Positions 42,328-51,448 of a stretch of DNA of 52,336 bases are shown in pieces. Both the position numbers and the translations under genes were made by a program. The first letter of the stretch is position 1. Every line of letters starts with the position of its first letter. Under the pieces are notes generated by a model. It was not told the origin of the DNA. It made no database searches and saw only the letters and a list, made by a program, of their open reading frames with translations. Origin of the DNA: Marinomonas flavescens (GTDB lineage: Bacteria > Pseudomonadota > Gammaproteobacteria > Pseudomonadales > Marinomonadaceae); contig NZ_SJSB01000023.1 of NCBI RefSeq assembly GCF_004352835.1, forward strand, positions 1-52,336. The letters run 5' to 3'.

Positions 42328-42361
42328 AAGAGCCAGACTCATGCTAGTGAGTCTGGCTCTT
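42328..42361. terminator. Strong terminator after the DUF6172 gene
   Basis: AAGAGCCAGACTCA (42328-42341) pairs perfectly with TGAGTCTGGCTCTT (42348-42361) around a 6-base loop. Confidence 0.85.
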
Positions 42362-42617
42362 GTGTTTCTAGCCGCTCCTTCCCCTAGCAGCTCTTGGATT
42401 CACTCTACTTACTAAGTACGTCTTTTTATTAAGTAAGCTCCCTTATTAAGCAAGTCCCGCCAGTTTATTAGACAATCCCTCGATTGCTGATTATTTTTCC
42501 TTTTTCCTGACTCTCTACTCGCTTGTTCGTTTCTCGACCGCCCTTATTCTAATAAGGAGTGAGGATTAGATGACCTCTTATAAAAATATGATGATTTATT
42601 GTTTTGGGAGTATGGCT

Positions 42618-43538
42618 ATGAGTGATGATGCAGGACGACTAATTGACCAATTATTTGAGCGTGTAAAAGAGGCTGAAAAGCAAACGGGGGAGCGAGATCC
42701 ACAGGCAGAGTCTCAAATTAATAAACACCTGGTTCAGCAGCCATCAGCCCCTTATTACATGGCACAAACGATTATCATGCAGGAAGCCGCACTGAAACGA
42801 TTAAATGCAAGAGTAGAGCATTTGGAGCGAGCTCAAGCAGAAAAGCCCAGTTCCGGAGGGTTTTTATCAGGCTTGTTTGGCGGCGGAGCTCATAATAATG
42901 GGCAATCCAATGGACAGTCTAATAGACAATCTGGTTGGGGCAGTCGTGGTACTCAACAAAATAGCCAAGGCTTCTCTCAAAATCAAAGTTATGCACAAGG
43001 GCAATCTACTCAAGGTCAATCTAGTCAAGGTCAACCAAACCAAGGCTATGCCGCGAATGGTGGTAATCGCAGCTTTTTAGGTGGAGCGCTTCAAACCGCC
43101 GCAGGTGTTGCTGGCGGTGTGGTAGTCGGTAGCATGTTGATGAATATGTTTGGGCATCATACACCGACTGAAATGGTAGATGTCATTCAAGAAGACCCCA
43201 CAGGGCAAGCTGGAATGGGACAAGACTATAATTCAGATGGAATGGGACAAGGTGATGCTGGACAAGGTGATTTTGCTAATAATGACTTTGATAGCGGCAG
43301 TGCAGATCAAGGCGGCTTCGGACAAGCAGGTTTCGATCAAAATAATGGCTTTGATAGCGGCAGTGCAGATCAAGGCGGCTTCGGACAAGCAGGTTTCGAT
43401 CAAAATAATGGCTTTGGTCAATCAGGCTTCGATCAAGGTGGTTTCGCAGATAACAGCATGGATCAAGGCGGTTTTGACAATATGGGAGGCGGTTTTGATG
43501 ACTTCGGTGGTGGGTTCGACGACGATTTTAATGTTTAA
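42618..43538 (+). CDS. DUF2076 domain-containing protein with glycine/glutamine-rich repeats
   Basis: A 306-residue protein. The N-terminal ~75 residues (DDAGRLIDQLFERVKEAEKQ, then LVQQPSAPYYMAQTIIMQEA) match the DUF2076/YPZJ pattern of a short coiled domain. A low-complexity Gly/Gln/Ser region follows (about 90-155), then a hydrophobic helix with FLGGALQTAAGVAGGVVVGS near 159-178, then an acidic Gly/Asp/Phe-rich tail with two perfect 21-residue repeats. GGGAG lies seven bases before the ATG at 42618; an in-frame ATG at 42570 has a weaker context (an 'AAGGAG' at 42555 is possible). It is likely exported or membrane-associated; function unknown. Confidence 0.83.
   Translation: MSDDAGRLIDQLFERVKEAEKQTGERDPQAESQINKHLVQQPSAPYYMAQTIIMQEAALKRLNARVEHLERAQAEKPSSGGFLSGLFGGGAHNNGQSNGQSNRQSGWGSRGTQQNSQGFSQNQSYAQGQSTQGQSSQGQPNQGYAANGGNRSFLGGALQTAAGVAGGVVVGSMLMNMFGHHTPTEMVDVIQEDPTGQAGMGQDYNSDGMGQGDAGQGDFANNDFDSGSADQGGFGQAGFDQNNGFDSGSADQGGFGQAGFDQNNGFGQSGFDQGGFADNSMDQGGFDNMGGGFDDFGGGFDDDFNV
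43287..43412 (+). repeat. Perfect 63-bp tandem repeat inside the DUF2076 gene
   Basis: 43287-43349 and 43350-43412 are identical and encode two copies of a 21-residue unit beginning FDSGSADQGGFGQAGFDQ. Partial copies continue downstream. DNA identity suggests recent duplication; copy number may vary between strains without shifting the frame. Confidence 0.95.
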
Positions 43539-43619
43539 TCGAATGCCATTTACGTCTTTTAATTCATATCAGAGGTCCTCTAAATGAGGGTGACTTAATA
43601 ACTCGTATGTATAGAAGGA

Positions 43620-44597
43620 TTAGCGGTTGAATAAGTGTTTGTTAGCGCAATTTTTGGATAGGTCTCCGTTTAACGCGCGAATAAGGTTATCAACCGCGCA
43701 AGCAACCATATTTAGGCGGGTTTCTGCGGTTGCAGAGCCGATGTGTGGAAATAATACTGCGTTGTCGAGTTTGCACAGAGGTGAATTGGCTGGTAATGGT
43801 TCAATGTCAAAAACGTCTAACCCTGCTGCGCGTATTGAGCCTCTAGTTAACGCGTCAATAAGCGCTGATTCGTCGATAACTTTGCCTCGTGAGCCATTAA
43901 TAAAAATGGCACTTTCTTTCATGAGAGCAAATTCTTTTTCACCGATCAGGTGCTTAGTCTGGGCCGTTAATGGTGCCATTACACAGATAAAATCAGACGT
44001 TTTCAGTAAGGTTTCCATGTTCATGTAAGTCGCATTTAGGTCGTTTTCAGCGACCTCATTTTGACTGCGATTACTATAGTGTATCGGCATGTTAAAACCA
44101 AAATGGGCGCGTTTTGCAATGGCGTAACCAATGCGCCCCATGCCTATGATACCTAAGGTTTTTCCATGTACATCTGTGCCATATTGCTCTTCGCCAATGC
44201 TCTTTATCCAACGCCCTTCTCGAACCATATTTGACAGTTCAATGGCGCGTCTAGCGGTGCACATGATAAGAGTAAAGATCGTATCTGCAGTGGTTTCATT
44301 AAGAATATCAGGAGTATGCATTAATGGAATATTGCGCTTAGCAAGATAGTCTAAATCGTATTGGTCTGTACCAACAGAAATTGTGGAAGCCGCTTTGAGC
44401 CTTGGTGCTTTGTTTAATACATTAGAGCTCATCTCAACACTGCTACCAATAATGCCATCGGTTTCCGCTAGTGCAGTAAAAAAAGCGTCTCTATTTGAGT
44501 CATCTATCGAGTCAAAGTAAGTGACATCAAATATTTCATCAAGTCGTTTACGTTCTTGCAATGGAATGGCTTTGTATAAGATGACTTTTTTGCGCAT
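43620..44597 (-). CDS. kguD: 2-ketogluconate-6-phosphate reductase-type D-2-hydroxyacid dehydrogenase
   Basis: A 325-residue D-isomer-specific 2-hydroxyacid dehydrogenase of the KguD/GhrB group. It has ISVGTDQYDLDYLAKRNIPL near residues 73-92, ETTADTIFTLIMCTARR, the NAD(P)-binding HGKTLGIIGMGRIGYAIAKR near 144-163, the catalytic Arg in FINGSRGKVIDE and Glu/His in GLDVFDIEPLP and FPHIGSA. It would reduce 2-keto-6-phosphogluconate to 6-phosphogluconate. The gene begins 4 bp after the sugar kinase, the same two-enzyme logic as the Pseudomonas kgu pathway. A general glyoxylate/hydroxypyruvate reductase (GhrB) is the alternative. Confidence 0.86.
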   Translation of the reverse strand: MRKKVILYKAIPLQERKRLDEIFDVTYFDSIDDSNRDAFFTALAETDGIIGSSVEMSSNVLNKAPRLKAASTISVGTDQYDLDYLAKRNIPLMHTPDILNETTADTIFTLIMCTARRAIELSNMVREGRWIKSIGEEQYGTDVHGKTLGIIGMGRIGYAIAKRAHFGFNMPIHYSNRSQNEVAENDLNATYMNMETLLKTSDFICVMAPLTAQTKHLIGEKEFALMKESAIFINGSRGKVIDESALIDALTRGSIRAAGLDVFDIEPLPANSPLCKLDNAVLFPHIGSATAETRLNMVACAVDNLIRALNGDLSKNCANKHLFNR

Positions 44598-44601
44598 TGG
44601 A

Positions 44602-45558
44602 TTATACCTGAACTAATTCATTGAGTTGAGCGCGAGTTGGTAAGCCTTCACTATCACCGCGAACCTGCACGGCCAGAGAGCCAAATAGGTTGCCTCGGCG
44701 AGTGGCATGTTCTGTTGACTCTCCATCTAGTAATGCAGATATCACTCCCACTGCAAAACAGTCTCCCGCGCCGACCGTATCTACAACCTGCGCGACAGGG
44801 AAACCTGCAATGGTGGCGGATTCGCCGGTTGAGGTTTTGTAATAAGCACCTTGGCCACCTAGTTTTACAATCACGGTTTTTACTCCGTGGTTGAGATAAA
44901 AATCTGCGATGGTTTCAGGGTCTTCACTGCCAACGAGAATTTTACCTTCTTCTACGCCCGGTAGAACAATGTCGCTAGCAAAGGCGAGCTGATTAATCGT
45001 GCGGACCATGGTGGCGGTATCCGGCCAAAGGGAAGGGCGCAAGTTTGTATCAAAGCTGATGCTGCAACCTTGTTCTTTTGCGAACGTCAGTGCTTGTTGT
45101 ACGGCTTCTCTCATGGAGCTTGAAACCGCCGCGGCAACGCCAGTTAAGTGTAGATGGTTGCCTGCACTGAAAAGCTCACGATCAATGTCCGAGGCATTTA
45201 ATGTTGAGGCGGCAGAGTTACGACGAAAATACTCAACACTAGGGTCGCTACCATCAGTTTGCTTTGATTTCATCATGAAGCCGGTGGCATGCTCAGTACT
45301 TTCTGTGATGCTCTCGGTTCCAATCTGTTCTTTTGCAATAGCCTGTCGGATAAATTTACCAAGACAATCTTGGCCCACTTTACTTATGTAGGAAGAAGGG
45401 AATCCTAAACGTGCCATTCCTATTGCAACATTTACTTCTGCCCCAGCGAGCGCGCGGCTAAACTCTTCTACCTCAGAAAGAGCACCAGAATTTTTCGCAA
45501 TAAATAGCGCCATGGCTTCACCCAGTGTGACAAATGATGGCGTAGGATTGTTTTGCAT
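44602..45558 (-). CDS. kguK: PfkB-family sugar kinase (2-ketogluconate kinase)
   Basis: A 318-residue PfkB-family kinase. LGEAMALFIAKNSGALSEVE near the N-terminus, the G-G/A substrate loop AGAEVNVAIGMARLGFPSSY, and the catalytic DTVGAGDCFAVGVISALLDG near 250-269 are clear. It resembles both 2-dehydro-3-deoxygluconate kinase (KdgK) and KguK. The adjoining KguD-type reductase favours 2-ketogluconate kinase. I start it at the ATG 45558 (AGAGAG upstream); the frame is open to 45654 but the upstream part has no family similarity. A candidate LacI-type operator lies about 200 bp upstream. Confidence 0.85.
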   Translation of the reverse strand: MQNNPTPSFVTLGEAMALFIAKNSGALSEVEEFSRALAGAEVNVAIGMARLGFPSSYISKVGQDCLGKFIRQAIAKEQIGTESITESTEHATGFMMKSKQTDGSDPSVEYFRRNSAASTLNASDIDRELFSAGNHLHLTGVAAAVSSSMREAVQQALTFAKEQGCSISFDTNLRPSLWPDTATMVRTINQLAFASDIVLPGVEEGKILVGSEDPETIADFYLNHGVKTVIVKLGGQGAYYKTSTGESATIAGFPVAQVVDTVGAGDCFAVGVISALLDGESTEHATRRGNLFGSLAVQVRGDSEGLPTRAQLNELVQV

Positions 45559-45751
45559 TATTGTCTCTCTTCTTAGATTTATAGTGACTGTATAGAGCGA
45601 TTTTGGCTGTGTTTTTATATTGAGAGGGTTATCCACTAAAAGATAGCGCCTCACCGTAACAAGAATCAGTGCGAGAATGATGACCTAAAAAGCAGACTCT
45701 GTGAGTACTCTTTTTGTATGTATATTGATCACATCAAGCATAATAACAATA

Positions 45752-45771
45752 TCATGGGATCGGTTCCATGA
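45752..45771. promoter_or_regulatory. Candidate LacI-family operator upstream of kguK
   Basis: TCATGGGATCGGTTCCATGA is an imperfect 20-bp palindrome centred on CG, with perfect 6-bp outer arms (TCATGG/CCATGA). This is the classic shape of a LacI/PtxS-type operator. It lies between kguK and the LacI-family gene. Confidence 0.65.
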
Positions 45772-45806
45772 ATAGAGTCTATTGCTTGTGAAGTACGCTT
45801 TGGGAT

Positions 45807-46823
45807 CTAGGTTGATTGGCGAATAATAAGCTTTGCTGCCAACTGGATGTGTTGTGCAGGCTCCGTATTTCCTTGGATGCGAGACAGCAGTCTATTGCAA
45901 GCTCGTTCTCCGATTTCACGGCTAGGTTGTCGCATAACGGTAATACCACCCTCGAAAAGTTGAGCCCATTCTGGATCATCAATACTGATTAGACCAAGTT
46001 GTGGACCAATACTCAGCCCCATTTTTTGCAGTGCTTTAGCTACGCACAAGGTCGTGACTCCATTGATCGCAAAAATGGTTTTTTTGAACTCCTTGTTAGC
46101 ACCCATAAAATCGCTAATGGTTTTGATAAGGTGAGGTTCGTTGTTTTTATCTATTTCTACAGACTTGCATGAGAGAGTCGAACTTTGTTGGCAAAAGGCT
46201 TCTATAGCGTCTACCCGCGCTTTACGAGGAGCCACTTCCATTGATTCTGTAATGGTAAGAATGGCTTCATACGATCTATCTTGTAAATGCTCGCAAGCGA
46301 CGATCACAGCCGCTTCATTATCGAGACCAACGGAATCAACTCCTAAGGAAGTGTCAATTCTATCGACAAGAACCAGAGGGCAAGAGACTTGTTTAAGGTG
46401 ATTGAGTTGCTGAGAGGCCATATCTGCAGTGTTAACAATGAGTCCATCTACTCGATGAGCTTCAAGCAATTCTAAGTAGCTTTTCTGTAACTCTTTTTCG
46501 TTATCAGTATTGCATACCATTAACATGTAGCCTTCACGTCGACAAACTTGCTCTATGCCTTGAAGAATATCAATGGAATAAGGGTTTGTGACATCCGCAA
46601 GTAATAATCCAATCAGTTTTGAGTGGCCTGCTTTTAGCATACGAGCGGAATGATTTGGGCGAAAATCCAGATGTTCTATCGCGCTGGAAATTCTCTCTCT
46701 TAATAGCTCAGATAGTTTATCTTGTTCACCGTTTAGATAGCGGGACACGCTGGTTTTTCCGACTTTAGCGTATTTAGCAACATCCGAAATAGTAGCGAAG
46801 TTTTTACTATTTTTTTTCTGCAA
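45807..46823 (-). CDS. LacI family transcriptional regulator (PtxS-like role)
   Basis: A 338-residue LacI/GalR-type regulator. The N-terminal helix-turn-helix and hinge read TISDVAKYAKVGKTSVSRYL (residues about 11-30) and FRPNHSARML. The periplasmic-binding-like effector domain follows with LIGLLLADVTNPYSIDILQG and PLVLVDRID. It is upstream of kguK on the same strand, with the candidate operator between them, the same relation as PtxS to the kgu genes in Pseudomonas. The effector is presumably 2-ketogluconate or a related sugar acid. Confidence 0.88.
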   Translation of the reverse strand: MQKKNSKNFATISDVAKYAKVGKTSVSRYLNGEQDKLSELLRERISSAIEHLDFRPNHSARMLKAGHSKLIGLLLADVTNPYSIDILQGIEQVCRREGYMLMVCNTDNEKELQKSYLELLEAHRVDGLIVNTADMASQQLNHLKQVSCPLVLVDRIDTSLGVDSVGLDNEAAVIVACEHLQDRSYEAILTITESMEVAPRKARVDAIEAFCQQSSTLSCKSVEIDKNNEPHLIKTISDFMGANKEFKKTIFAINGVTTLCVAKALQKMGLSIGPQLGLISIDDPEWAQLFEGGITVMRQPSREIGERACNRLLSRIQGNTEPAQHIQLAAKLIIRQST

Positions 46824-47634
46824 TGTGTTATCTCGCTATGTTTCAGAATGAAGGTTTTGAATTAAATCATATCTTATTTGAATGTCACAAACAGGCAAAT
46901 TATCAGGCCACTGTAAATTATTATCTTGGTGTAGCGTGTGCAGGCAGTCGCGCCTATTCGAGAGTGCCATATAACGATAAGCGTATTTTTAAAGGGAAGT
47001 TTCTTAGGAGCAGAAAAGCTGATTCCAGTAATTTAATGGAGTGCGATGTGTCTTCATTTTTTAATTCATAAATAGTGCATTATATTGACTAAATATTGAC
47101 TAATTTGTGTTTTATTCAAAATAAAGCATTGTTATCGTTTTTATTGGAGACTCACAAAATACAAATAAATTTGAGGTAAGAGTGGTTCCAAAATTGACTC
47201 ATAATATTATCAAAAAAAGCACTAAAATCATAAAGTTCTATTGATATAAAAAGAAATTTTATTTTTTAGTCATGCATTTTATTGTTTTTCAAATTCAAAA
47301 TAATCCCTACATATGAAGTAATAAGTATATATATTTTCAGATACGAACTGACTTTAAAATCTAATCTTTTAGTCAAGAATAAGCCCAATAGCGTTAAGTT
47401 ATGTAATTTAATGTGAGTGCTTTGCTTGAGGTAAGGCAAACATTGATGTAACTAGTTAATGCAATATTGTTATGGCAGAGAGCGTTTTAATCTTTCTAAT
47501 ATATAACGTTCGAGGCTTTTTTACCTTGAATGAGACTCATAAAATTTAAGATTATGCTCACTTGCCGTTGCATATATCAGTCTGAAAAATTCAATTATAT
47601 AAAAACTTTATACAAGTAGCGGGATAATTTGACG
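46824..47634. other. Long AT-rich region between the LacI gene and gabP
   Basis: No gene here is convincing. An 82-codon plus-strand frame starting at the LacI gene boundary (46823) lacks a ribosome-binding site, a sensible composition or any recognisable motif. The stretch is very AT-rich, with many TATATT/TATAAT-like strings, so promoters cannot be pinned down. It includes an exact 11-bp tandem repeat, ATATTGACTAA twice (47082-47103). Confidence 0.5.
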
Positions 47635-49020
47635 ATGAGCAATAACGCGGAAAGTGGACAATTAGGGGCAGGGCTATCGAGTAGACAGGTCTCAATGATC
47701 TCAATAGCCGGAATCATAGGTGCGGGCTTATTTGTTGGTTCTGCCAATGCGATCTCTACAACAGGGCCAGCGATTCTAATTTCTTATGCATTAACAGGTT
47801 TACTGGTTTTATTGGTAATGCGAATGTTGGGTGAAATGGCTGTATCTAATCCTGACTCAGGCTCTTTTTCAACCTACGCAGCGCGGGCAATTGGGCCGTG
47901 GGCAGGTTTTACCATTGGTTGGCTATATTGGTGGTTTTGGGTGTTAGTTATCCCTGTTGAAGCGATTGCAGGGGCCAATATACTTCATGCTTGGTTTCAA
48001 AATATTGCCTCTTGGGAATTTGCTGTTGCGATCATGATTGTTTTGACAATTTCCAATTTATGGCATGTAAAGAGCTTTGGTGAGTTTGAATTCTGGTTTG
48101 CTCTGATTAAAGTTATTGGCATTATTGCTTTTATAGTTGTGGGAGGCTTAGCTGTTTTTGGTTTTTGGCCGCTTGCTCATGTGAGTGGCGTTGCTAGTTT
48201 ATATTCTCATGGTGGCTTTATGCCGAAAGGCTTTGGGGCTGTATTGGCAGGTGTGTTAGTGACTATTTTCTCTTTCTTTGGGGCTGAAATTGTAACAATT
48301 GCCGCCGCTGAATCAGAAAATCCAAAAGCGAAAATTCGTCTAGCAACGAAACTTGTTCTCTATCGTATTGCTTTGTTTTACCTGCTTTCTATCTTTATTG
48401 TTGTGTCCTTAGTGGCTTGGAACGATCCAGCGCTTAAACAAGGTTCTTTTCAGTATGTATTGATGTCACTAAATGTACCCCATGCAAAGTTATTGGTGGA
48501 CATTGTTGTGCTAACTGCCGTGTGTAGCTGTATGAACTCTGGCTTGTATACCGCTTCTCGTATGTTCTATTCGCTTGCTCGTCGAGGCGATGCTCCTGCG
48601 GTTGCAAAAAAACTATCCTCAAATGGTGTTCCTCATTTAGCGGTTCTAGCGTCAACAATTGCAGGTTTTATTGGTTGTTTTGCCAGTTACGTATTTCCAG
48701 GAGAGGTATTTAGCTTCCTACTTTCTACAACAGGGGCAATCGCTCTTGTTGTTTACCTTGTGATTGCGGTTTCACAATTAAGAATGCGCACAGCAATGGA
48801 AAAAGAAGGTAATTCGCCTGACTTTAAAATGTGGCTTTTCCCTGGCTTAACTTGGGCTGCAATAGCCGTGATTTTGATGGTGCTGGGTTATATGTGTATT
48901 TCCCCAGACTATCGCCCTGAAACCTTTGCCACCATCGGTGTGACAGGCGTAATGTTGATCTGTAGCTTTTTTGTGATTAAAAAACGCTCAGGAAATATAG
49001 GTGATCTAGTAACGGAATAG
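47635..49020 (+). CDS. gabP: GABA permease-type amino acid transporter
   Basis: A 461-residue APC-superfamily (AAT) transporter with 12 helices. It aligns well with E. coli GabP over the whole length, for example SIAGIIGAGLFVGSANAI, LGEMAVSNPDSGSFSTYAAR, IGWLYWWFWVLVIPVEAIAG, GAEIVTIAAAESENPKAKIR and TASRMFYSLARRGDAPAVAK. Substrate identity (GABA versus other amino acids) is inferred. I prefer the ATG at 47635 over the TTG at 47629, with GGGATAATTTGACG upstream. It has no gab catabolic neighbours here and its promoter lies in the long AT-rich region upstream. Confidence 0.9.
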   Translation: MSNNAESGQLGAGLSSRQVSMISIAGIIGAGLFVGSANAISTTGPAILISYALTGLLVLLVMRMLGEMAVSNPDSGSFSTYAARAIGPWAGFTIGWLYWWFWVLVIPVEAIAGANILHAWFQNIASWEFAVAIMIVLTISNLWHVKSFGEFEFWFALIKVIGIIAFIVVGGLAVFGFWPLAHVSGVASLYSHGGFMPKGFGAVLAGVLVTIFSFFGAEIVTIAAAESENPKAKIRLATKLVLYRIALFYLLSIFIVVSLVAWNDPALKQGSFQYVLMSLNVPHAKLLVDIVVLTAVCSCMNSGLYTASRMFYSLARRGDAPAVAKKLSSNGVPHLAVLASTIAGFIGCFASYVFPGEVFSFLLSTTGAIALVVYLVIAVSQLRMRTAMEKEGNSPDFKMWLFPGLTWAAIAVILMVLGYMCISPDYRPETFATIGVTGVMLICSFFVIKKRSGNIGDLVTE

Positions 49021-49036
49021 TTATTAAACTTCTAAA

Positions 49037-49084
49037 AGTAGATTAGAGGCGTTCAATGAGATAATTGCTGGCCTCTAGTCTACT
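49037..49084. terminator. Bidirectional terminator between gabP and cpxA
   Basis: AGTAGATTAGAGGC (49037-49050) pairs with GCCTCTAGTCTACT (49071-49084), 14 bp with a single G-T wobble, around a 20-base loop. It separates two convergent genes. Confidence 0.7.
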
Positions 49085-49099
49085 GTCATTTGATGGTCA

Positions 49100-50530
49100 T
49101 CAGTTTAATGGCAGATGAATTTCTATTAGCAGTCCTCCAAGAGAGCTTCGAGCGGCTTTAATACTTCCGTTATGTTGGCGTACTGCACTTTCAGTGATGG
49201 ATAGCCCTAGCCCTGTTCCACCACTATGGCGATCTCTGGCTGTCGAAACTCGATAAAATGGTCTGAAAATAGCACTTAGTTCTTCTTCTGGAACCCCATC
49301 ACCGTCGTCCTCTACTCGAATCACTAATTGCTCAGCAATGACTCTCATAGACACCTGTATTTTGTCTTTTCCATAGTAGATCGCATTACGAACAATATTT
49401 TCTAAGGCGCTTACCAGAAGTTGAGGGTGGCCGTTAATATTACGCTCAGGGATTGCCGTGAAGGTTAAGTGTTTGCCCATTTGTTCTGCTTCAAATTGAG
49501 TGTCTTCTAATAGCGCTTCCCAAATGCTTTGTAGCGGCTGATTTTGCCGATTTAAATGACTATCTACTTGCATATGAGAAAGCTCAAGTAGTTTGCTAAT
49601 CATTTGTTCAAGGCGTTGGGCTTCCGTATCAATCCGTGTTAATTCTTGGCTTTCTCCTTGTTTTCTTATTGCTAGCGCTTGCGCCATTCTAAGGCGAGTG
49701 AGTGGGGATCTAAGCTCATGAGAAATATCTGACAGTAGGCGTTGCTGGCGGGATATCATCTGATTAATTGCTTCCACCATTTGGTTAAAGCTAGCACCGG
49801 CCTGACGAAACTCAGAAGAGCCCTTCTCCAACTTAGGGTCTATTTTAAACTCGCCCCTTGCTACGCTTTGAGCGGCTCTTTCTAATAGACGGGCGGGTTG
49901 GCTTAGTGCCCAAGAAAGCCAGAGTAAAAATGGTGTACTGACTAACATTACGACTAATAAAAGTTGGAATGGATGATCAAATAAATTGATTAAAAAACTG
50001 GGTGGACGGTTCCATTTTTCACCAATATAAAATTGATAATTAGAACCCGCTAAGACGATTGGTATTGGTCCTGAAACCATAAAACGTCCGTAAAGTCTTT
50101 GCCTTGGAATAGTTGGATCTTCAAGCGAGGTAATGAAGTTTCGCAAGGTTCGATAAATGAAATTTGGGGCTTTATATCGAGTGAGAACATTCCCTTCATT
50201 ATTAACGATAAAAAACATTGGTTGACCATTGATTTTGAAATTTTTCTCATCATTTTTTATTTGTTTTTGTGCTTCTTTAGACTCGTTCTGATTGTATTTG
50301 GATACCATGGTTTGAGTGATTTTCGAAATATTATGTTCGAGGGAAAAACGATTTTCGATATGATTCCTAATGTTTAAAAATTCTTTGTATTTATTGTTAG
50401 GAATATCTTTCACTTTACGTGGATCAAGGTGTGGTAAAGCCAGAACCGCAAGTAACACTAGAAACATAGTGAACCAAAAAATAGCAAAAATACGACCGTA
50501 TAAGCTGGTAATTTTAGGCAAACGTATCAT
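49100..50530 (-). CDS. cpxA: Envelope-stress sensor histidine kinase CpxA-like
   Basis: A 476-residue membrane kinase with an N-terminal helix (about 12-30), a periplasmic sensor domain (about 31-185), a second helix (about 190-210) and HAMP (SQPARLLERAAQSVARGEFK). HisKA follows (SDISHELRSPLTRLRMAQAL, phosphorylated His near residue 270), then HATPase (NIVRNAIYYGKDK, EDDGDGVPEE, GGTGLGLSI). The order and motifs match CpxA, which senses envelope protein misfolding. It overlaps the response-regulator gene by 4 bp, and the pair is divergent from the Spy/CpxP gene with a CpxR box between. Confidence 0.92.
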   Translation of the reverse strand: MIRLPKITSLYGRIFAIFWFTMFLVLLAVLALPHLDPRKVKDIPNNKYKEFLNIRNHIENRFSLEHNISKITQTMVSKYNQNESKEAQKQIKNDEKNFKINGQPMFFIVNNEGNVLTRYKAPNFIYRTLRNFITSLEDPTIPRQRLYGRFMVSGPIPIVLAGSNYQFYIGEKWNRPPSFLINLFDHPFQLLLVVMLVSTPFLLWLSWALSQPARLLERAAQSVARGEFKIDPKLEKGSSEFRQAGASFNQMVEAINQMISRQQRLLSDISHELRSPLTRLRMAQALAIRKQGESQELTRIDTEAQRLEQMISKLLELSHMQVDSHLNRQNQPLQSIWEALLEDTQFEAEQMGKHLTFTAIPERNINGHPQLLVSALENIVRNAIYYGKDKIQVSMRVIAEQLVIRVEDDGDGVPEEELSAIFRPFYRVSTARDRHSGGTGLGLSITESAVRQHNGSIKAARSSLGGLLIEIHLPLN

Positions 50531-51231
50531 TCTTCCTCCACTAATAGGTAGCCACGACCACGAAGGGTTTTAATCCGAGGCTTATTGTTGGCCCTCTCTG
50601 GTAGTTTTTTTCGAAGATTAGACACGTGCATATCAATGGCTCGATCAAAAGCCGCAAGACGCTTGCCAAGGACATCCAAACTCAAGGTATCTTTGGTAAT
50701 CACTTGCCCTGGGTGAAGTAAAAAATGATGTAAAAGAGCGAACTCTGTACTGGTCAGATCCAATAGTTGATCATTGCAATAGGCTTCAATTTTACCAGGG
50801 TAAAGTTTAATATTTTGGTAGGTAATATAGTCGTTGCGTTTATTGTTGTTACTTTCTTTGTTGTCTTTTGTGTTTTGAGCACGGCGTAAGATGGCTCGAA
50901 TCCTAGCGAGCAGTTCGCGTTCACTAAATGGCTTAGGTAAGTAATCATCAGCACCTAATTCAAGGCCGATAACGCGATCTATTTCTTCTCCTTTTGCTGT
51001 AAGCATAAGCACTGGCACTTCCCACGTTTCACGAAGTCGTTTTAGTGTTTCAATGCCATTTAATTTTGGCATCATCACATCTAATAGGATTAAGTCGATA
51101 CTGCTGTCCATTGCATTTAGCCCTGCTTCGCCATCTTGAGCGGTTGAAACAGTAAAGTTTTCCAGTGTTAAGACTTCTTTGAGTAGGTCTGTGAGCTCAG
51201 TATCGTCATCGATTAAGAGAATGTGTGCCAT
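50527..51231 (-). CDS. cpxR: Response regulator CpxR-like
   Basis: A 234-residue OmpR-family regulator. The receiver domain (residues about 1-120) has IDDDTEL, the phosphorylatable Asp in LILLDVMMPKLNG (near residue 51), LTAKGEE and DDYLPKPFSEREL. The C-terminal winged helix contains LDLTSTEFALLHHFLLHPGQ and the CpxR-typical FDRAIDMHVSNLRKKL. A non-conserved asparagine/lysine-rich linker (about 118-135) joins them. The 4-bp overlap with cpxA (on the same strand, downstream) implies an operon. Confidence 0.93.
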   Translation of the reverse strand: MAHILLIDDDTELTDLLKEVLTLENFTVSTAQDGEAGLNAMDSSIDLILLDVMMPKLNGIETLKRLRETWEVPVLMLTAKGEEIDRVIGLELGADDYLPKPFSERELLARIRAILRRAQNTKDNKESNNNKRNDYITYQNIKLYPGKIEAYCNDQLLDLTSTEFALLHHFLLHPGQVITKDTLSLDVLGKRLAAFDRAIDMHVSNLRKKLPERANNKPRIKTLRGRGYLLVEEE

Positions 51232-51328
51232 GGAATATTCCTAACAAAAGAGTTCTAAAAAAATACATGCCTAAAGATAAGCAAGAACAGGCTTCATTTT
51301 ACTGAGAAATGTCAGTAGTCGTCCTGAC

Positions 51329-51343
51329 TTTACGATAATTTAC
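51329..51343. promoter_or_regulatory. CpxR box
   Basis: TTTAC-GATAA-TTTAC is the reverse complement of the CpxR consensus GTAAA-N5-GTAAA, matched at all ten defined positions. It lies between the divergent cpxR and spy-like genes, 105 bp from the latter's start and 98 bp from the former's. A further TTTAC at 51360-51364 may be an extra half-site. Confidence 0.82.
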
Positions 51344-51448
51344 CTTCGATATACGTCAGTTTACTTTCTACGTTCTATTCTAGTCTCACTCGCTATTTAG
51401 GAAGCACCCGATGTAGCGAACATCTAAATTATTAATAAGGAATATACT

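Noticed and set aside
43287..43412. Tandem repeats considered as a CRISPR array
   Set aside because: Two adjacent direct repeats without unique spacers, in frame inside a gene.
43180..43587. Long alternative frames (both strands) across the DUF2076 repeats
   Set aside because: They arise from the repetitive DNA of the real gene; repeated peptides in the other frames mirror the 63-bp duplication.
46823..47071. 82-codon plus-strand frame starting at the LacI gene boundary
   Set aside because: No ribosome-binding site, odd composition, no recognisable motif, and it lies in the leader region of the LacI gene.
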